Assembly (NCBI GenBank): GCA_958496175.1
Contig: OY292278.1
Span: forward strand, 45,694,001 to 45,758,000
Reading direction: 5' to 3'
Length of the DNA: 64,000 bases
Source: Sisyra terminalis
Lineage: Eukaryota; Arthropoda; Insecta; Neuroptera; Sisyridae
The notes under the pieces were generated by a model. The model was not told the DNA's origin. It did no database searches and worked only from the letters and a program-made list of their open reading frames with translations. Below are positions 24,690-35,917 of this stretch, piece after piece; position 1 is the stretch's first letter; each line of letters begins with the position of its first letter. The position numbers were made by a program, and so were the translations under genes.

Positions 24690-25300
24690 TTAGGGTGTCC
24701 CAAGCTATAAAGAAAATTTTTTTTTTTTTGAGTTTTGATGCGCATATCCTCTATATTTTTTTTTCTAGTGGACCCAAATATCTAAAATATTAAATATTAT
24801 CGCTTTCGAACAACAATAACCCGTGCCGACTTGATCTCAAAGTTTTAATATAAAAGTTAATGTAGAAACCATACAGGAATATAAGATCTTTGTTAATTTA
24901 GTAAATAAAACACTGCTTTGTCTGTTACTTATATTTATTAAGTATTTATTATTAAAAGGACAATACTCAGTGGTATTTATTTTCAACGTTTGCTTTTTCC
25001 AGTTAGAATATTACTTGATTAAAACTAATTGATCTATGGTTTTCTCTGCAATTAAAAATTAGCGTAATCTTAACGTATATCTTAGTAATAAATAAAACTT
25101 ATACTATTGCTTGTGTTAATTATAAGAGCAGATCTTAAAAAATCTGAATTTTCTTCTTTAAACTAATAAAAAGCTTAAATCTAAGTGTTTTCATCTATTA
25201 AGAAAATTATTTTTTAAATAAAGCTCTTGAAGTTCTTGTATGCAAATTTTTTGGATAATAGATTTTTTCTACATCATATATATAAATTGGCTATCTTGCC
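24690..25300. other. AT-rich DNA with one solitary TAGGGTG-type end
   Basis: At 24692 the sequence reads TAGGGTGTCCCAAGC followed by a T run, which resembles the ends of the hairpin elements at 43843, 50370 and 56693. No partner end was found nearby. The rest shows nothing recognisable. Confidence 0.4.
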
Positions 25301-25339
25301 GTGCGTTCGTACAGAATGGGCTATGCGCATGCATTCTGT

Positions 25340-26353
25340 TATACCCACTTCGCATTCAAAACGTTGGTAGGGGTACTCACTCACTAATGTGTTTATTTGT
25401 GAATACGTATTTCGGATTTTCAGGTTTACAATATGTGAAAGCCAAAAACCTTAATACTTACTTATAAACTTAACTTAATCATTTTCAGATATCAGAGTTT
25501 AAATTTTTAAGCAGACCCTAAGTTTTTGTTTCTAATAATAAATCAACTTTGTTTTTTATTAACCAGTAATAACGTTTCACTTTTAACGGAATTTGATTGA
25601 TTATTATTTTTGAAATTTCGATTGTTTATTAAACGTTATCCCTTATAAACTTTGCTACCGTTTTTCATTCTTTTAGGGGAGAAATTTTCAAAAACCCTTT
25701 CTTATTATATATCTGCATCGTATATGGAAAACATTTTCCAAATTTCATCGACACAAATGTGCATTTATATTTGAAAATATAATGTAAAATATAAAAAAAT
25801 AATGACCTTCTTTATTTTAGTTAACATGACTAAAAAGCTATACGATTTCGCACATTTGGACGTTGTACATACAAAATTGTTGGAAATAGGTGGAAAGCGT
25901 GGAAGTAAATTCGAATATTTTATTTATTTTCAATAACAATAATTGGTTTTCAAATTGTTCTAAATACCGAAAAAAGTTAGTATGGAAGATTTTATATTTG
26001 AATTGACAGTGAAATATATGGCAAAAAATTGCTCCCTTAATGCTTTTCAGCCGAATATATAATTACTCCAGATCACAACCATTGGTTCATAAAATAAAAT
26101 TGATTTTAAAAAGTTTGATTGTTGAAAAAGAAACCAAAATTTAAAATCGCCTATTTGGTATAAGTGCTACATAAGTATTAAACTTTCATACTAATTTAGT
26201 GAAATGACGTTATTTAAAATGTTGTCATTAAAATGATATAAAAAACACTTATATTTCTTAATATAATTTTAGATTAACTTTTTGTTATATTAACAACACT
26301 TTGATTATTAAATTTAAAATTTCGATTGTTGATTAACTCTACATTATCTCATA
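25340..26353 (-). mobile_element. Helitron internal fragment
   Basis: From CTCACTCACTAATGT to GATTGTTGATTAACTCTAC this closely follows 38700-39670, which lies inside a Helitron with readable ends. Shared blocks include ACGTATTTCGGATTTTCAGG, CATCGACACAAAT, TTTCGCACATTTGGACGTTG and AACAATAATTGGTTT. The fragment has neither Helitron terminus and is cut off on the right by the 478-bp hairpin element. No protein domain is readable. Orientation is taken from the 38-40 kb copy. Confidence 0.7.
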
Positions 26354-26356
26354 TTA

Positions 26357-26834
26357 CACCGGCACACAAAAAAAAAGTGCTCTGTACTTTTGACCGAACC
26401 TACATAAATCTACGTATTTTGACCTCCTGAACACGAATCCGGGGTCAGTTTGACCCGTACACCCTCAAAAATTCGAGAAAACTTTAAAAAACCGAAAAGT
26501 CCCTGAACCGTCTTTCAACCCAGGGACAGACGGTAGGCTCGCAAAGCAGGCAATTTTCTTACAATAAAAACGGCTTATGGTCTACATAAACTTCGAATTT
26601 GTATTCAGCGGATTGAAAAACATGAAAATCATGCTCGGTTTAGTTCAAAAAAATTTTTATGTCACCAAAACTGCCGATTTTAACCTTTTTTTTCGGTTTT
26701 TTAAAGTTTTCTCGAATTTTTGAGGGTGTACGGGTCAAACCGACCCCGGATTCGTGTTCAGGGGGTTAAAATACGTAGGTATTTATGTAGGTCCGGTCAA
26801 AAGTACAGGGCACTTTTTATTTTGTGTGCCGGTG
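26357..26834. mobile_element. Hairpin MITE with TTA duplication (Harbinger-like)
   Basis: The ends are CACCGGCACAC and GTGTGCCGGTG, flanked by TTA on both sides (26354-26356 and 26835-26837). Arms of about 150 bp pair through TTTGACC, TACGTATTTTGACC, GAACACGAATCCGGGGTC and ACCCTCAAAAATTCGAG. The middle (26520-26690) is less symmetrical. A 3-bp TWA duplication is typical of PIF/Harbinger elements; a 4-bp TATT duplication is an alternative if the element is taken to begin one base earlier. No transposase is present. Confidence 0.8.
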
Positions 26835-26839
26835 TTATT

Positions 26840-28380
26840 AAGACTCCCGCCCTGAATATGATAAATTTCAATTAAAAGTGCACAAATTTCTTTATATTTA
26901 GAAACTCTTAGTATTTAATATTTACTAAATACGAAATGAATGACTTTTTATCATGATAAAAATTGAAAAAGAAAAATAGTTGAAAGAAATATTAATTTAC
27001 AATTTTTTGACAAACGGGGAACGTCACGTTACCGAAGACCCCAACCCTGTATGCGAACGTATTTTATGAATAATTATGTGTTGTTTAATGAATAATTTTC
27101 TTTCAATATGAGGCCTGATTTGATGGTTTGTATCAATTTTTTGGCTAAATATTATCCAAAAGTAAGTTTGTAATCCACGGCTAACTTCTGAAAGCTTTCC
27201 TTGACACATATCGACTAAATAATACCAGGCAGTGGTAAAGTGGTGAAGATTAGCTACTTTTCCAATAAATTCCGTTAAACTTGTAAATTCTAACTTGTGA
27301 CGTGAAAAATGGATTTAACGAATTGTTAATGGGCCAAAATTTATATTATATTCATGAGAAATAATCGATTGAAGTTTCTTTGAAAAATAAAAGCAAGTTT
27401 TGTGGATATATGGAACGTCTTTTCCGATAAGCAATTTGAATGTTAAGACGATATTATTAAGGATTAATGTAAAACTAGTGTAGATAAAAAAAAAAAGGTT
27501 CGCGTGTTTATTGATAATTAATCAGGTCTGCGTGTAACACTGGCCGGCGTTGTTACTCGAGTTGGGATTTGTTTAATATGCGGAACTTCCTATCTATTTT
27601 AAGTTGGCTACAATTGCCCACCGTGGCACATGCATAGGGTTGCGAAGGCAAATGGGCAAAACTGTCGTAACCTACTTCACATTTGCAATGGGAAACCGAA
27701 ATAGATGGGAGGAGAGTTCTTCTCGTTTAATTCTTTTTTAATTCAACATACATTTTCCCTATACTATACATAGGTATAGTATACCACCTGCCTATCTTTG
27801 GCTGGAGGCTTCTACATTTATCAACTCTAAATATAAAACAATTTTTCCATAAAGCACACGTTAATGTAGGAAAACTACAACTCGTGATAACATGTTTCCG
27901 TTTTATGGAAAATGTAACGTCGCGTCTTTTAAAAAATATTCACAGACTGTGCCATTATAACACATTTAGCACTGGAGAGCGACCATGGAGAATTACAGAG
28001 GGAAAATTGCACGGGTGAGAGGCAACATTGGGGGTGTTGGGGGTGGGCGAATGAACCAACCAACGAACGATGATGATGAAAAACGATTTGTGTGGGTATT
28101 AAATTTACTTTCTGATATGAATGAAACATAAAAATCGAAAATAATAAAATGCATATTTGCATGTGTATTGCACTGTTGTTGCACGGTTTATATACAAACG
28201 TAGGTGCCGTATATATGATGAGTTCCTCTTTTCTCATTTTCCGCCCTTGGACTTCCCAGAAACGTTCGTTTGATTGAAAAAAAAAATGCTGTTACGTCCT
28301 ATTTTAAAACAATTAGTCGACGTGCAATGTTTTCCTATCATTCACTAAAAAAAAAAAACAGTGTGTATACTTATGTACGC
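26840..28380. other. No recognisable gene
   Basis: Frames at 27024-27209 and 27929-28237 have no known domain. The parts around 27530-27720 and 27960-28070 are less AT-rich and look unique, including a GGGGGTGTTGGGGGTGGG patch near 28030. I cannot assign function. Confidence 0.4.
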
Positions 28381-28454
28381 GCGTGAGAAGTTATACTTCT
28401 TTGGTATACTTAAAAATAGGTTTTTAATCCACTGCCGTAGCCTCTTCCGGTAGT

Positions 28455-28860
28455 TCCTGAACTGGCACACCAGTTATAAGATTTGAGATTACTAAAATAT
28501 GATGCAATTTTAAACACAATTTACTTTTAATATCAAAATACATAATAAGAAAACGTATGTGTTGCGACAAAGACAAAGAATATACAGTTTAAATACATCC
28601 ACTTTAGTGGAATACAAATACAATAATTATTGCCTCAAATTTGAACAATCATGTCATTAGTTTCAACTGTCATTTCACTTTCATTCAATTGCTAGTTTTA
28701 GTCATTTGTCAGTTGTGCCAGTGTTGGGTTGTGAATATTTGACGGAATGTAACTGGGTTTCAAATAAAAGATTAAATTGGCTATTTGTACATTAATACTA
28801 TATGCTTACACGTTTGGTACCTTATACAAAATTTATAAACCATATTATATGTATTAACCG
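28455..28860 (+). repeat. Dispersed repeat S, copy 2
   Basis: It starts near TTCCTGAACTGGCACACCAG and contains TGCGACAAAGACAAAGAATA, GTTTCAACTGTCATTTCACT and GATTAAATTGGC. It matches the minus strand of 2590-2960 block by block. The first 40 bases also resemble 41690-41730 (CCTGAACTGACTTACAAG). Confidence 0.55.
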
Positions 28861-29284
28861 TTTAACCGAATTAACAGATTGGGTCACATGCTCGAAAAAT
28901 ACTTATCGAAAACATTTACCATATAGAAGTAGATTGTTGGCATTAAATATCATGTATAGATATATATAAACAATCCCTAATAACGATGTCCCAAAAATTA
29001 AATTTATGCAATAGTGATTGTATATTTTATTTACCCATTCATATCTATGTATTGAAACTAATTTTTAATTCAAATATATAAAAATATATTGTAATGTAAT
29101 GTATCAATCCAGTTTAATTACATTGTTTTAAATATTACCCCGAATAACTTCAAAAAAATATCTTTCTTTTAAATGCACATATATTCTCATAATAATAATA
29201 ATTATAATAATAACAATAGGCAAACGTTAGTAATATGTATGCATATATTTCGGCAAAGGTATACAAATATTGTAAACACATACG

Positions 29285-29425
29285 TGTGAGTGAAATACCA
29301 TCATTGTTTAAAATTTGAACTGAATGATTGTTGTCGTTTGTTTCAACAGTCATTTTGCTTTCATTTAATCAATTTCCAATTCTTAGCATTTGTCAGTCGT
29401 GTAAGTATATTGGGTGGCGGTGACA
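29285..29425 (+). repeat. Dispersed repeat S, copy 3, partial
   Basis: AAATTTGAACTGAATGATTG, GTTTCAACAGTCATTTTGC and GCATTTGTCAGTCGTG follow the same order as in copy 2, which lies only 0.7 kb upstream in the same orientation. Confidence 0.55.
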
Positions 29426-30434
29426 AAGAAAAATTATATGGTACGTCGCAACTGACGATAGTCTGTCGTAAAGAGAAACATGATTTTATTATATACCTAC
29501 TTATTAGTTTATTAAGTAATAATTTTGTCATTTATATTACTAAGTAATACATACGGATAGTTAACTTCAATTGTATTGGAGCACTTAGGAAGGTTTATGA
29601 GCACAGTTTTTTCACAAATATTTTCTGATATTAATTAGTATTGATTTAAATATTCAATTTAAATCATTTCTGATTATAATTCAGAGGTACATATAAAATT
29701 CGCACTTGTATAATGAAAACAAAATGAATACACGTGTTTTAAATGTAGAAACTCAAAGCATATGGATAAATATTATAAATATAAATACACAGTGAACAGA
29801 GGCGGCATGCGTGCCAACATGCGCCACTAACAGAGGTTCCATTTCTGTTTTGTTGGTAGCATTTTTTCCTCAACTTCATAAGCGATTTAGTGGGCAACTT
29901 CACTCTGTTAATTTTGTGTCACGGGTGCACGCGCATCGTAAAATTTCACTCTCATCAATTTTTCATAACCCGCCTAAAGAAGTATAACTTCAAAAAAAAA
30001 AAAATGCAACACGTTTAGATACCTCAGGGAGTCTTTGTTAACTCTTTAAAATTTATAGAATATTTCCACCCAATAAAAACAACAAAAAAACACACCTCTA
30101 GTCGTGAACAAATTTAATTAAAAATTCAATTTTTATTAGTGTATGGAAAAATGAAAAAGATTATAGAGTAAACAATTAAAATATATTGGGATTGAGAGTG
30201 GTGGTTTTTTTTTTTTTTCACCGGATTGTACATATGTATCGAACGTTCGATGGATTTAAATGGAAATTCCTTGAAAATATAGAGAGAATTAATGCAGTAC
30301 AAAAAAAAAATTACTAAAATAATAAAATGCAATAATATTTGCATTCTATTTGGTGACGGTGGTGGCAAATTCAATTAAATGCACTTTTGTATTTTGGGTG
30401 AAATTGAATAAATTGGATGCATATGAATATAGAA

Positions 30435-30880
30435 TAGGGTGAAGGGATAAAATCGTTTTGAAAACAATCAAGTTTAATTTTTTTGTTGCATTGCAAAATT
30501 CAATTACTTATGATTTTTTTGAAGTTAAAAACTTACATTTTTTATCGGAAAACTTCCACTTTCGATCATTCCTTTTTTAATTAATTGTGGTAAAAATTGA
30601 AATTGGTCCCATTTTAATTTTAAAATACAAATCGTTTTATAAGGAAATGGCAAATTATGGATAGATGCTATACAAGCATTTGCCATCCTTATAAAAAAAT
30701 TTGTATTTTCAAATTAAAATGGGATCAACTTCAATTTCTATCACAAGGAATGATAAAAATCGGAAATTTTCAGATAAAAAATGCAAGTTTTTAAGTACAA
30801 AAAAATCATAAGTGATTGAAGTTTTCAATGTAACAAAAAGTTAAAACTTGATTGTTTTCAAAATGGTTTTTCCTTTATAA
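30435..30880. mobile_element. Foldback element with ~200-bp arms
   Basis: The left side reads TAGGGTGAAGGGATAAAATC and then GAAAACAATCAAGTTTAA; the right side has AAAACTTGATTGTTTTC. The arms pair further through ATCATAAGT-type words, TTTTTATCGGAAAA/TTTCAGATAAAAA and CCCATTTTAATTTTAAAATA. A short loop holds TTATGGATAGATGCTATA. The left end matches the TAGGGTG ends of the hAT-like hairpins; the right end is degraded and no 8-bp duplication is visible. Confidence 0.65.
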
Positions 30881-30917
30881 ATTATGATAAGAGATGAGTC
30901 GTTGCATTTATATTAAA

Positions 30918-31085
30918 CTAGTAGTTACCCGTTGCATTCGCAACTAAAGGTTTTATCCCAATAAAATGTTTTGTGACGAAATATTTCTAGGGAGGTCACA
31001 GAAAGTGTGACACAGCGTGACAATGGGGGGGTAGAGTCAGAAAAAGCTTATTTTAGAGTGACGTATTTTATGAACAGCCTCATAT
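30918..31085 (-). mobile_element. Possible Helitron 3' end
   Basis: On the minus strand the sequence runs TTGCGAATGCAACGGGTAAC and then TACTAG followed by T, fitting the CTRR-T ending of Helitrons. It aligns with the better ends at 32455 and 38020. Upstream on that strand lies GTGTCACACTTTCTGTGACC-like sequence. The matching 5' end was not found. Confidence 0.4.
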
Positions 31086-31117
31086 GAATTTATGAATAAT
31101 ACTTAGAACCTAAAACT

Positions 31118-31610
31118 ACCACAAAACATCAAAATGGCATCACTTGATATTGTCAACTTATACGCAAATGTCCCTGTTGAAGAAACAAACAAAATTATGG
31201 AACATAATCTATGACATCAACAATATTTAATTATATGATAATCAACGATATAATGAACTTGTTGACCACCTTCTAAGAACAAAACTATTTCACTTTCAAT
31301 CGAAAATTTTATCCCCAAAAGGAAGACTTGGCCATGGGCTTCTCTTTATCAAGACTACAAGCCGACATTTACATGAATCACTTTGAAAATAAATAAATTA
31401 TGAACAATACCTTCAAAAATAAAATTATATATTTTGGACGATATGTAGACGATACATTCATATTATTTAATGGAACTACTCGAAAGATTGGCAATAAAGT
31501 ATCCGATTTGAACAAAATTAACCACAAAATTCACTTCAGAATGCATTTCCGAAATGACCTGCAATATCATTTGAATTGGGCATCCTTGATTTAAAATATC
31601 CTGATTTGTT
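31118..31610 (+). pseudogene. Penelope-like RT fragment, copy 1
   Basis: Frames in order give SLDIVNLYANVPVEET (RT motif A of Penelope-like elements, usually SLDVxNLYTNVP), then a region equivalent to GSPLSGLLADIYMNHFEN but shifted out of frame (GRLGHGLLF..), then GRYVDDTFILFNGTTRKI with the catalytic YVDD. Stops and frameshifts separate them. It ends around 31600 and joins unrelated sequence. The related copy at 32880 is better preserved. Confidence 0.85.
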
Positions 31611-32059
31611 GATATCTTAAAAAAAACATAGATATTTAATTAAAGGGTTTAATATATATCGAATTAATGGGTATATCCAGTAATTTAGTTTAATCAGCCT
31701 TCTTCTGAATGCTCCTTTTCTTATTAATAATTTAACATAAATAATAAAAAGGTACCCTTTTTTCTGAACAAAGATTAGTTGAACTTAATTTCAAAATTGC
31801 TATTAAATCAAGAAAGATGTCTTTAAATTAGAACCAAAAGTAAAACCAGAATAAAATATTGGTACCACTGTTTAAATTAAACTTTTATGTGACCTTTATA
31901 CTTTGACAAAACACTAAGATCTACCTGAAAACAAAATATTATCGAAATTAATAAACCTGTTCTTGAATTGTGCGAAAGAATGCAGGAACGTATAAATTAT
32001 CAACCTTTGTCCCATAATGATCAATATTGTGGCCGAAACTTGATAAATTCCAAGGTGGT

Positions 32060-32350
32060 GTTAAAATTGCAAAAATTTCCTACCTGCTCTCAACTGATGA
32101 TATGAAATAACATAGTGAAAGCTTGAAGGCCAAAATGTGAGAAAAATGCAATTTCGAAGGTACCACTAATGGATTGGGAAACAGGTGTTAATGTAATTAT
32201 AATTGACAACAAATAATAAATACCTCAAACCGGTTCAAATTCCTTAAACGATATATTTAAAGCTGATATTCTCTCGTCCATAATTTGGTCATCAAGGTTT
32301 TACTATGTTATTTCATATCAACAGTTGAAAGTAAGATATTTTGCATTCCA
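32060..32350. repeat. Hairpin resembling a Penelope terminal repeat
   Basis: CAACTGATGATATGAAATAA and CATAGTGAAAGCTTGAAGG on the left return as reverse complements at 32285-32345. The motif CTGATGATxxx...GAAAxx is the kind seen after the coding region of Penelope-like elements, and a comparable word (CTGATGATGACAGCCTATT) lies at 34712 just after such a coding fragment. Confidence 0.5.
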
Positions 32351-32454
32351 TACTAGCTAACGAGTAAACTGGTTTTTCACTCAACGTGTGGAATCGATAC
32401 TGACAAAAGCCATAACAAAAATGAAAAGTACTTCAATTTTTATTTTATCCCTTA

Positions 32455-32720
32455 CTAGCTGCTACTCGCAACTTCGTCCGCGTGACGTCTATGATGGAAC
32501 TATTTTCTTTTGAAATTTGCATTTATAAGGTTTGAGTATATATCGGAATATTAATATTCTTACAAAAAACGTATTCGAATCTAAAAATTAATATTTTAAC
32601 GCCTGTAAACAGGCATACTTTACCAAATGTTGATTTTTATTCAAAAAAATCACTGTAAATATTCTATTAACTAAAAGGAAGGGTAAGAAAATGTAACTTT
32701 GTCGTACGCCTCTAGAGTCT
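32455..32720 (-). mobile_element. Helitron 3' end
   Basis: On the minus strand the end reads CACGCGGACGAAGTTGCGAG, then TAGCAGCTAG followed by T. A CTAG-T end preceded by a short GC-rich stem is the Helitron 3' signature. The inner sequence resembles the 38020 end (AAATATTTTC-type words and a similar GACGAAGT stem). The 5' end is not visible before the Penelope-like copy at 32880. Confidence 0.55.
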
Positions 32721-32879
32721 TTTATATATGAAATGTCTATCTTTCTTCAGATGTTAATTTTTGGAAAAAATTGAGCTTTTCAGAACTTTCATCATTAATA
32801 GTAATAGATACACACACGTGCTGCAATATTTTATCTAAATAAAAGGTTTTGCTGATTTTTCGGCTACAAGCTATAGTAC

Positions 32880-33790
32880 AAAAAGGAAGACTAGGCCATG
32901 GGTTCCCCTTTATCAGGACTACTAGCCGACATCTACATGAATCACTTTGAAAATAAATATTTTATGAATAATACCTACAAAAATAAAATATTATATTATG
33001 GAAGATATGAGGACGATACGTTTATATTATTTAATGGAACTATCCGACAGATTGACAATATGGTATCCGATGTGAACAAAATTAACCAGAAAATAAAATT
33101 CTTTTCAGAACATAAATTAAAAATAACAATCAATTTTTTAGACACAACAATCAAAAATAAAAATGGAAAGTTTTCATACAATATATACAGAAAAACCAAT
33201 AACAACGAACACAACCATCCATAAAACATCATTTTACCCCAAAAAACGAAAAAAATGACAGCTTACACCAATCTTGTATTACCAAAGGCTTACCAAAACT
33301 CGTGAAGAAGAATTAAAAATAATTAAACATATAGCCATTACTAACGAATACAACAGCTCAATCGTAGACAAATAATATCGAAATTTACTAAAAAATCCAT
33401 TCTTCCAACTCCACCAAAAGAAAACAGATAATATATAAAATCAAACTTCAATAATATATTTAGTTTTAAAATCGCCAACTTCCTAAAGAAAAATAACTTC
33501 AATATCGAATTTTCAACAAACAACAATATGATGAAATTTCTTAAACCATTGGAGAACAACCAAATTACAACGAAAAATAAAACCAGAATATATAAAATTA
33601 AATGTGGGTTCCTGTAAAAAATTCTACATTGGCCAAACTGGTAGATCTTTTGGAACAAGATATAAGAAACATACACCCAAGAAACCTCTTTAACAACAAC
33701 TTCAAATTTTACAAAACACCATTATGACGAAAATTATCAATGCTTAAAATTTCAAATAAATTTTACAAATGAAGAATAACGAACATATAC
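32880..33790 (+). pseudogene. Penelope-like RT plus GIY-YIG fragment, copy 2
   Basis: An open stretch at 32898-33224 encodes the palm and thumb part: MGSPLSGLLADIYMNHFENK, the catalytic GRYEDDTFILFNGT (YEDD here, where copy 1 has YVDD), and INFLDTTIKNKNGKFSYNIY. After frameshifts, 33595-33680 gives KLNVGSCKKFYIGQTGRSF and GTRYKKH, the signature of the GIY-YIG endonuclease that Penelope-like elements use to cut their target. A further piece, NFTKHHYDENYQCLKFQ, follows. The first half of RT is missing, so it is a 5'-truncated dead copy. Confidence 0.9.
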
Positions 33791-34469
33791 CAAAGAATCA
33801 TGATGTCATTGGTTAAAATCTTTAATGTTTTAGTAACAAACTCACTGATTGGTCAAATTAAAGATTGAGTTTTGTACGGTGTGTTATGATTGGCCCATGC
33901 ATCCTGCGCCATTCAACTAACTATAGTGCCTTGATTTGTACAAAGTAAGCTTAGTATTTCTCGTTTAAAGTGACTTTTGAGTACAGAACATTTGGAACGC
34001 TATTTCTTTCGATTTATAATTCATATATCGCAAAGAAAATTATTGTTATTGTAATAATTTGTCTATATTACTCTTAATTATAATCCAGAATTAAAATTTT
34101 TCAATTTAAAATTTATTTTTGAGAATGAAGGCCGTTGATTTTGTAAGGGTTATTATTCTTCGCACAATTAAGATCTTCGGTCTTAATGAAGATCCGTAAA
34201 CTGAGAACCATAAGAATTTTTTTCTTGTCATATTTTGGCAACTTATTTTCTTATTCTAATTTTGATCATTATCGCGATTGACGATCATTGGTCTTATTGT
34301 TTTTACAATGAAATTTAGATTTACGATTTGAAGTCTTCGAATGAAGTCCAATAACTCTCTTTCACTGTTCGCATTTATGATTGTATTGTCTACGAATCGA
34401 AGGTTGGAAAATCATTTTCCACCAATTTTAGTTCTACTATTTTACTCCTCCAAAGTGAGTTCCAGTATA

Positions 34470-34800
34470 ATCTCTCCTACAACTTCAAATATTACAAAAC
34501 ACCATTATGCCGAAAATCATCAATGCTCAAATTTCGAAACAAATTTTAAGCCATTACATATTTGCAAGAAAGGATCACATTTGAACACCCTGAAAGAATA
34601 TAAAATATACAAAGCCCAAAAAAAAGATCCAAATAACATCCTTAACGACAAATTATATAAAACAAACAACCTTAATGAAATTTGATTACAACTGACAAAA
34701 TAATTATTACCTGATGATGACAGCCTATTACTGCTGGGCTTAAAGCAAAAACATCTGTGATAGTTTCTTGGGATGTTGATAGGCCAACAGTGAAAATTAA
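34470..34800 (+). pseudogene. Penelope-like C-terminus and terminal-repeat start, copy 3
   Basis: The frame reads TTSNITKHHYAENHQC, then NFETNFKPLHICKKGSHLN, then LKEYKIYKAQKKDPNNILND, ending at a stop at 34683. This is the end of the endonuclease domain and overlaps the tail of copy 2, so it is a separate insertion. CCTGATGATGACAGCCTATT and GGGCTTAAAGCAAAAACATC follow, in the position of the Penelope terminal repeat. Confidence 0.85.
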
Positions 34801-34996
34801 ATACAATACAGGACCAACCAGGACTATTCTAAGGAACAACTGATTTAATTGGATAAAATTTGGATAATAATTTTCAATTATCTCTGTTCTAAATTGATGT
34901 TTTACTAAGTAATTTTATTAATAAACTGCAGTATTACTTAGTAAATCACCACTTTAAAAGAAAAAAAAACGAAAAAGATTCCAATTTTCATTCAAT

Positions 34997-35115
34997 TAAG
35001 TCAAGTGTTCTCCAAGGTAGTGATCTGGGTCTTTTATTGCATCTACTTTTCACTGATGACCTAGCGACATCCAAAAAAATTAACACAAGTAAATTTTCCG
35101 ACAATACAGTGATTT
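34997..35115 (+). pseudogene. Jockey RT fragment around YADD
   Basis: One plus frame reads SSVLQGSDLGLLLHLLFTDD and then LATSKKINTSKFSDNTVI before a stop. It corresponds to the GVPQGSVLGPLLYxLF...FADDTAI part of jockey RT, with the YADD box changed to FSDN, so the second catalytic aspartate is lost. About 38 residues remain. Confidence 0.75.
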
Positions 35116-35119
35116 AATT

Positions 35120-35915
35120 ATTATACTTTGAACCATTTGAATCATTGTTTTAATTTTCACTTCACTTTTCCTAAGTTTTAAGTTAAATAAGAAATTTTTT
35201 ATAAATTTTTTATAGGAAGAAAAAATTTTCAGGTTTCATTGTAATTTTTCCCCTTATTAAATATTCCGTATCTGCACTTTTCCCTTCCAGCAAAATACGT
35301 ACGAAATAAACTTCCCAACGAGGAAAAATTATATTTTGATTGAAACAGCCTATCCCTATGCAAACTTTAAATTTTGATTTCGACTTTAAATCGACTAAAT
35401 CTTTTACAAAATGACAGCTGCTTCCGTTTGAGTAACATACCTGGCCTCTATCCAAAATGATTTTTTTCCTCGGGAAATATATAAAACGCAATTTCAATTT
35501 GCTTTTTTTTTTTGAGCTGAAAAACATTTGTAAGAGACAAGCTAAATTGATCGTAAGCTAGCATCTACGTTTTCGGGGCTTTAAAGCTTTATAATAAGAT
35601 TGAAAGCTTAAACAATACAATTTTCGAAACAGTAAATATTTGTGAAGAAATTTTGCACGGATATTATTTCAAATGTTGCATTGTTTTTTTTGTATTATAC
35701 TTATTTGTAGTCATTTGCCGAGAAAAGTATATATCATAACATTTTTTTAAAATAAATTCGGTTTTCTTTGTACATTCGTAAAACTTTTGGTATGTCATTC
35801 AATTTAAATTTGTAAAATATACAAAATTAAAAGAATTGATCTCTTTTATGATGAATCCAATGCTTGTCTGAAATATAGGAGATAGTGCATTCCATAATTC
35901 TAAGCAGAAAATCTA
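35120..35915. other. No recognisable gene
   Basis: A minus frame at 35210-35527 has no recognisable domain. The sequence is AT-rich with no long repeat. Confidence 0.45.
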
Positions 35916-35917
35916 TA

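Larger units (their letters stand above)
28387..29991. mobile_element. Possible 1.6-kb inverted-repeat element
   Basis: GAAGTTATACTTCTTT at 28387-28402 returns as its exact reverse complement at 29976-29991. GC-rich words lie near both ends: GTACGCGCGTGA outside the left and GTGCACGCGCATCG inside the right. Between them are two copies of dispersed repeat S and AT-rich filler, with no transposase recognised. A 16-bp perfect pair could be a decayed terminal inverted repeat or a coincidence in a repeat-rich area; no target duplication is clear. Confidence 0.4.
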
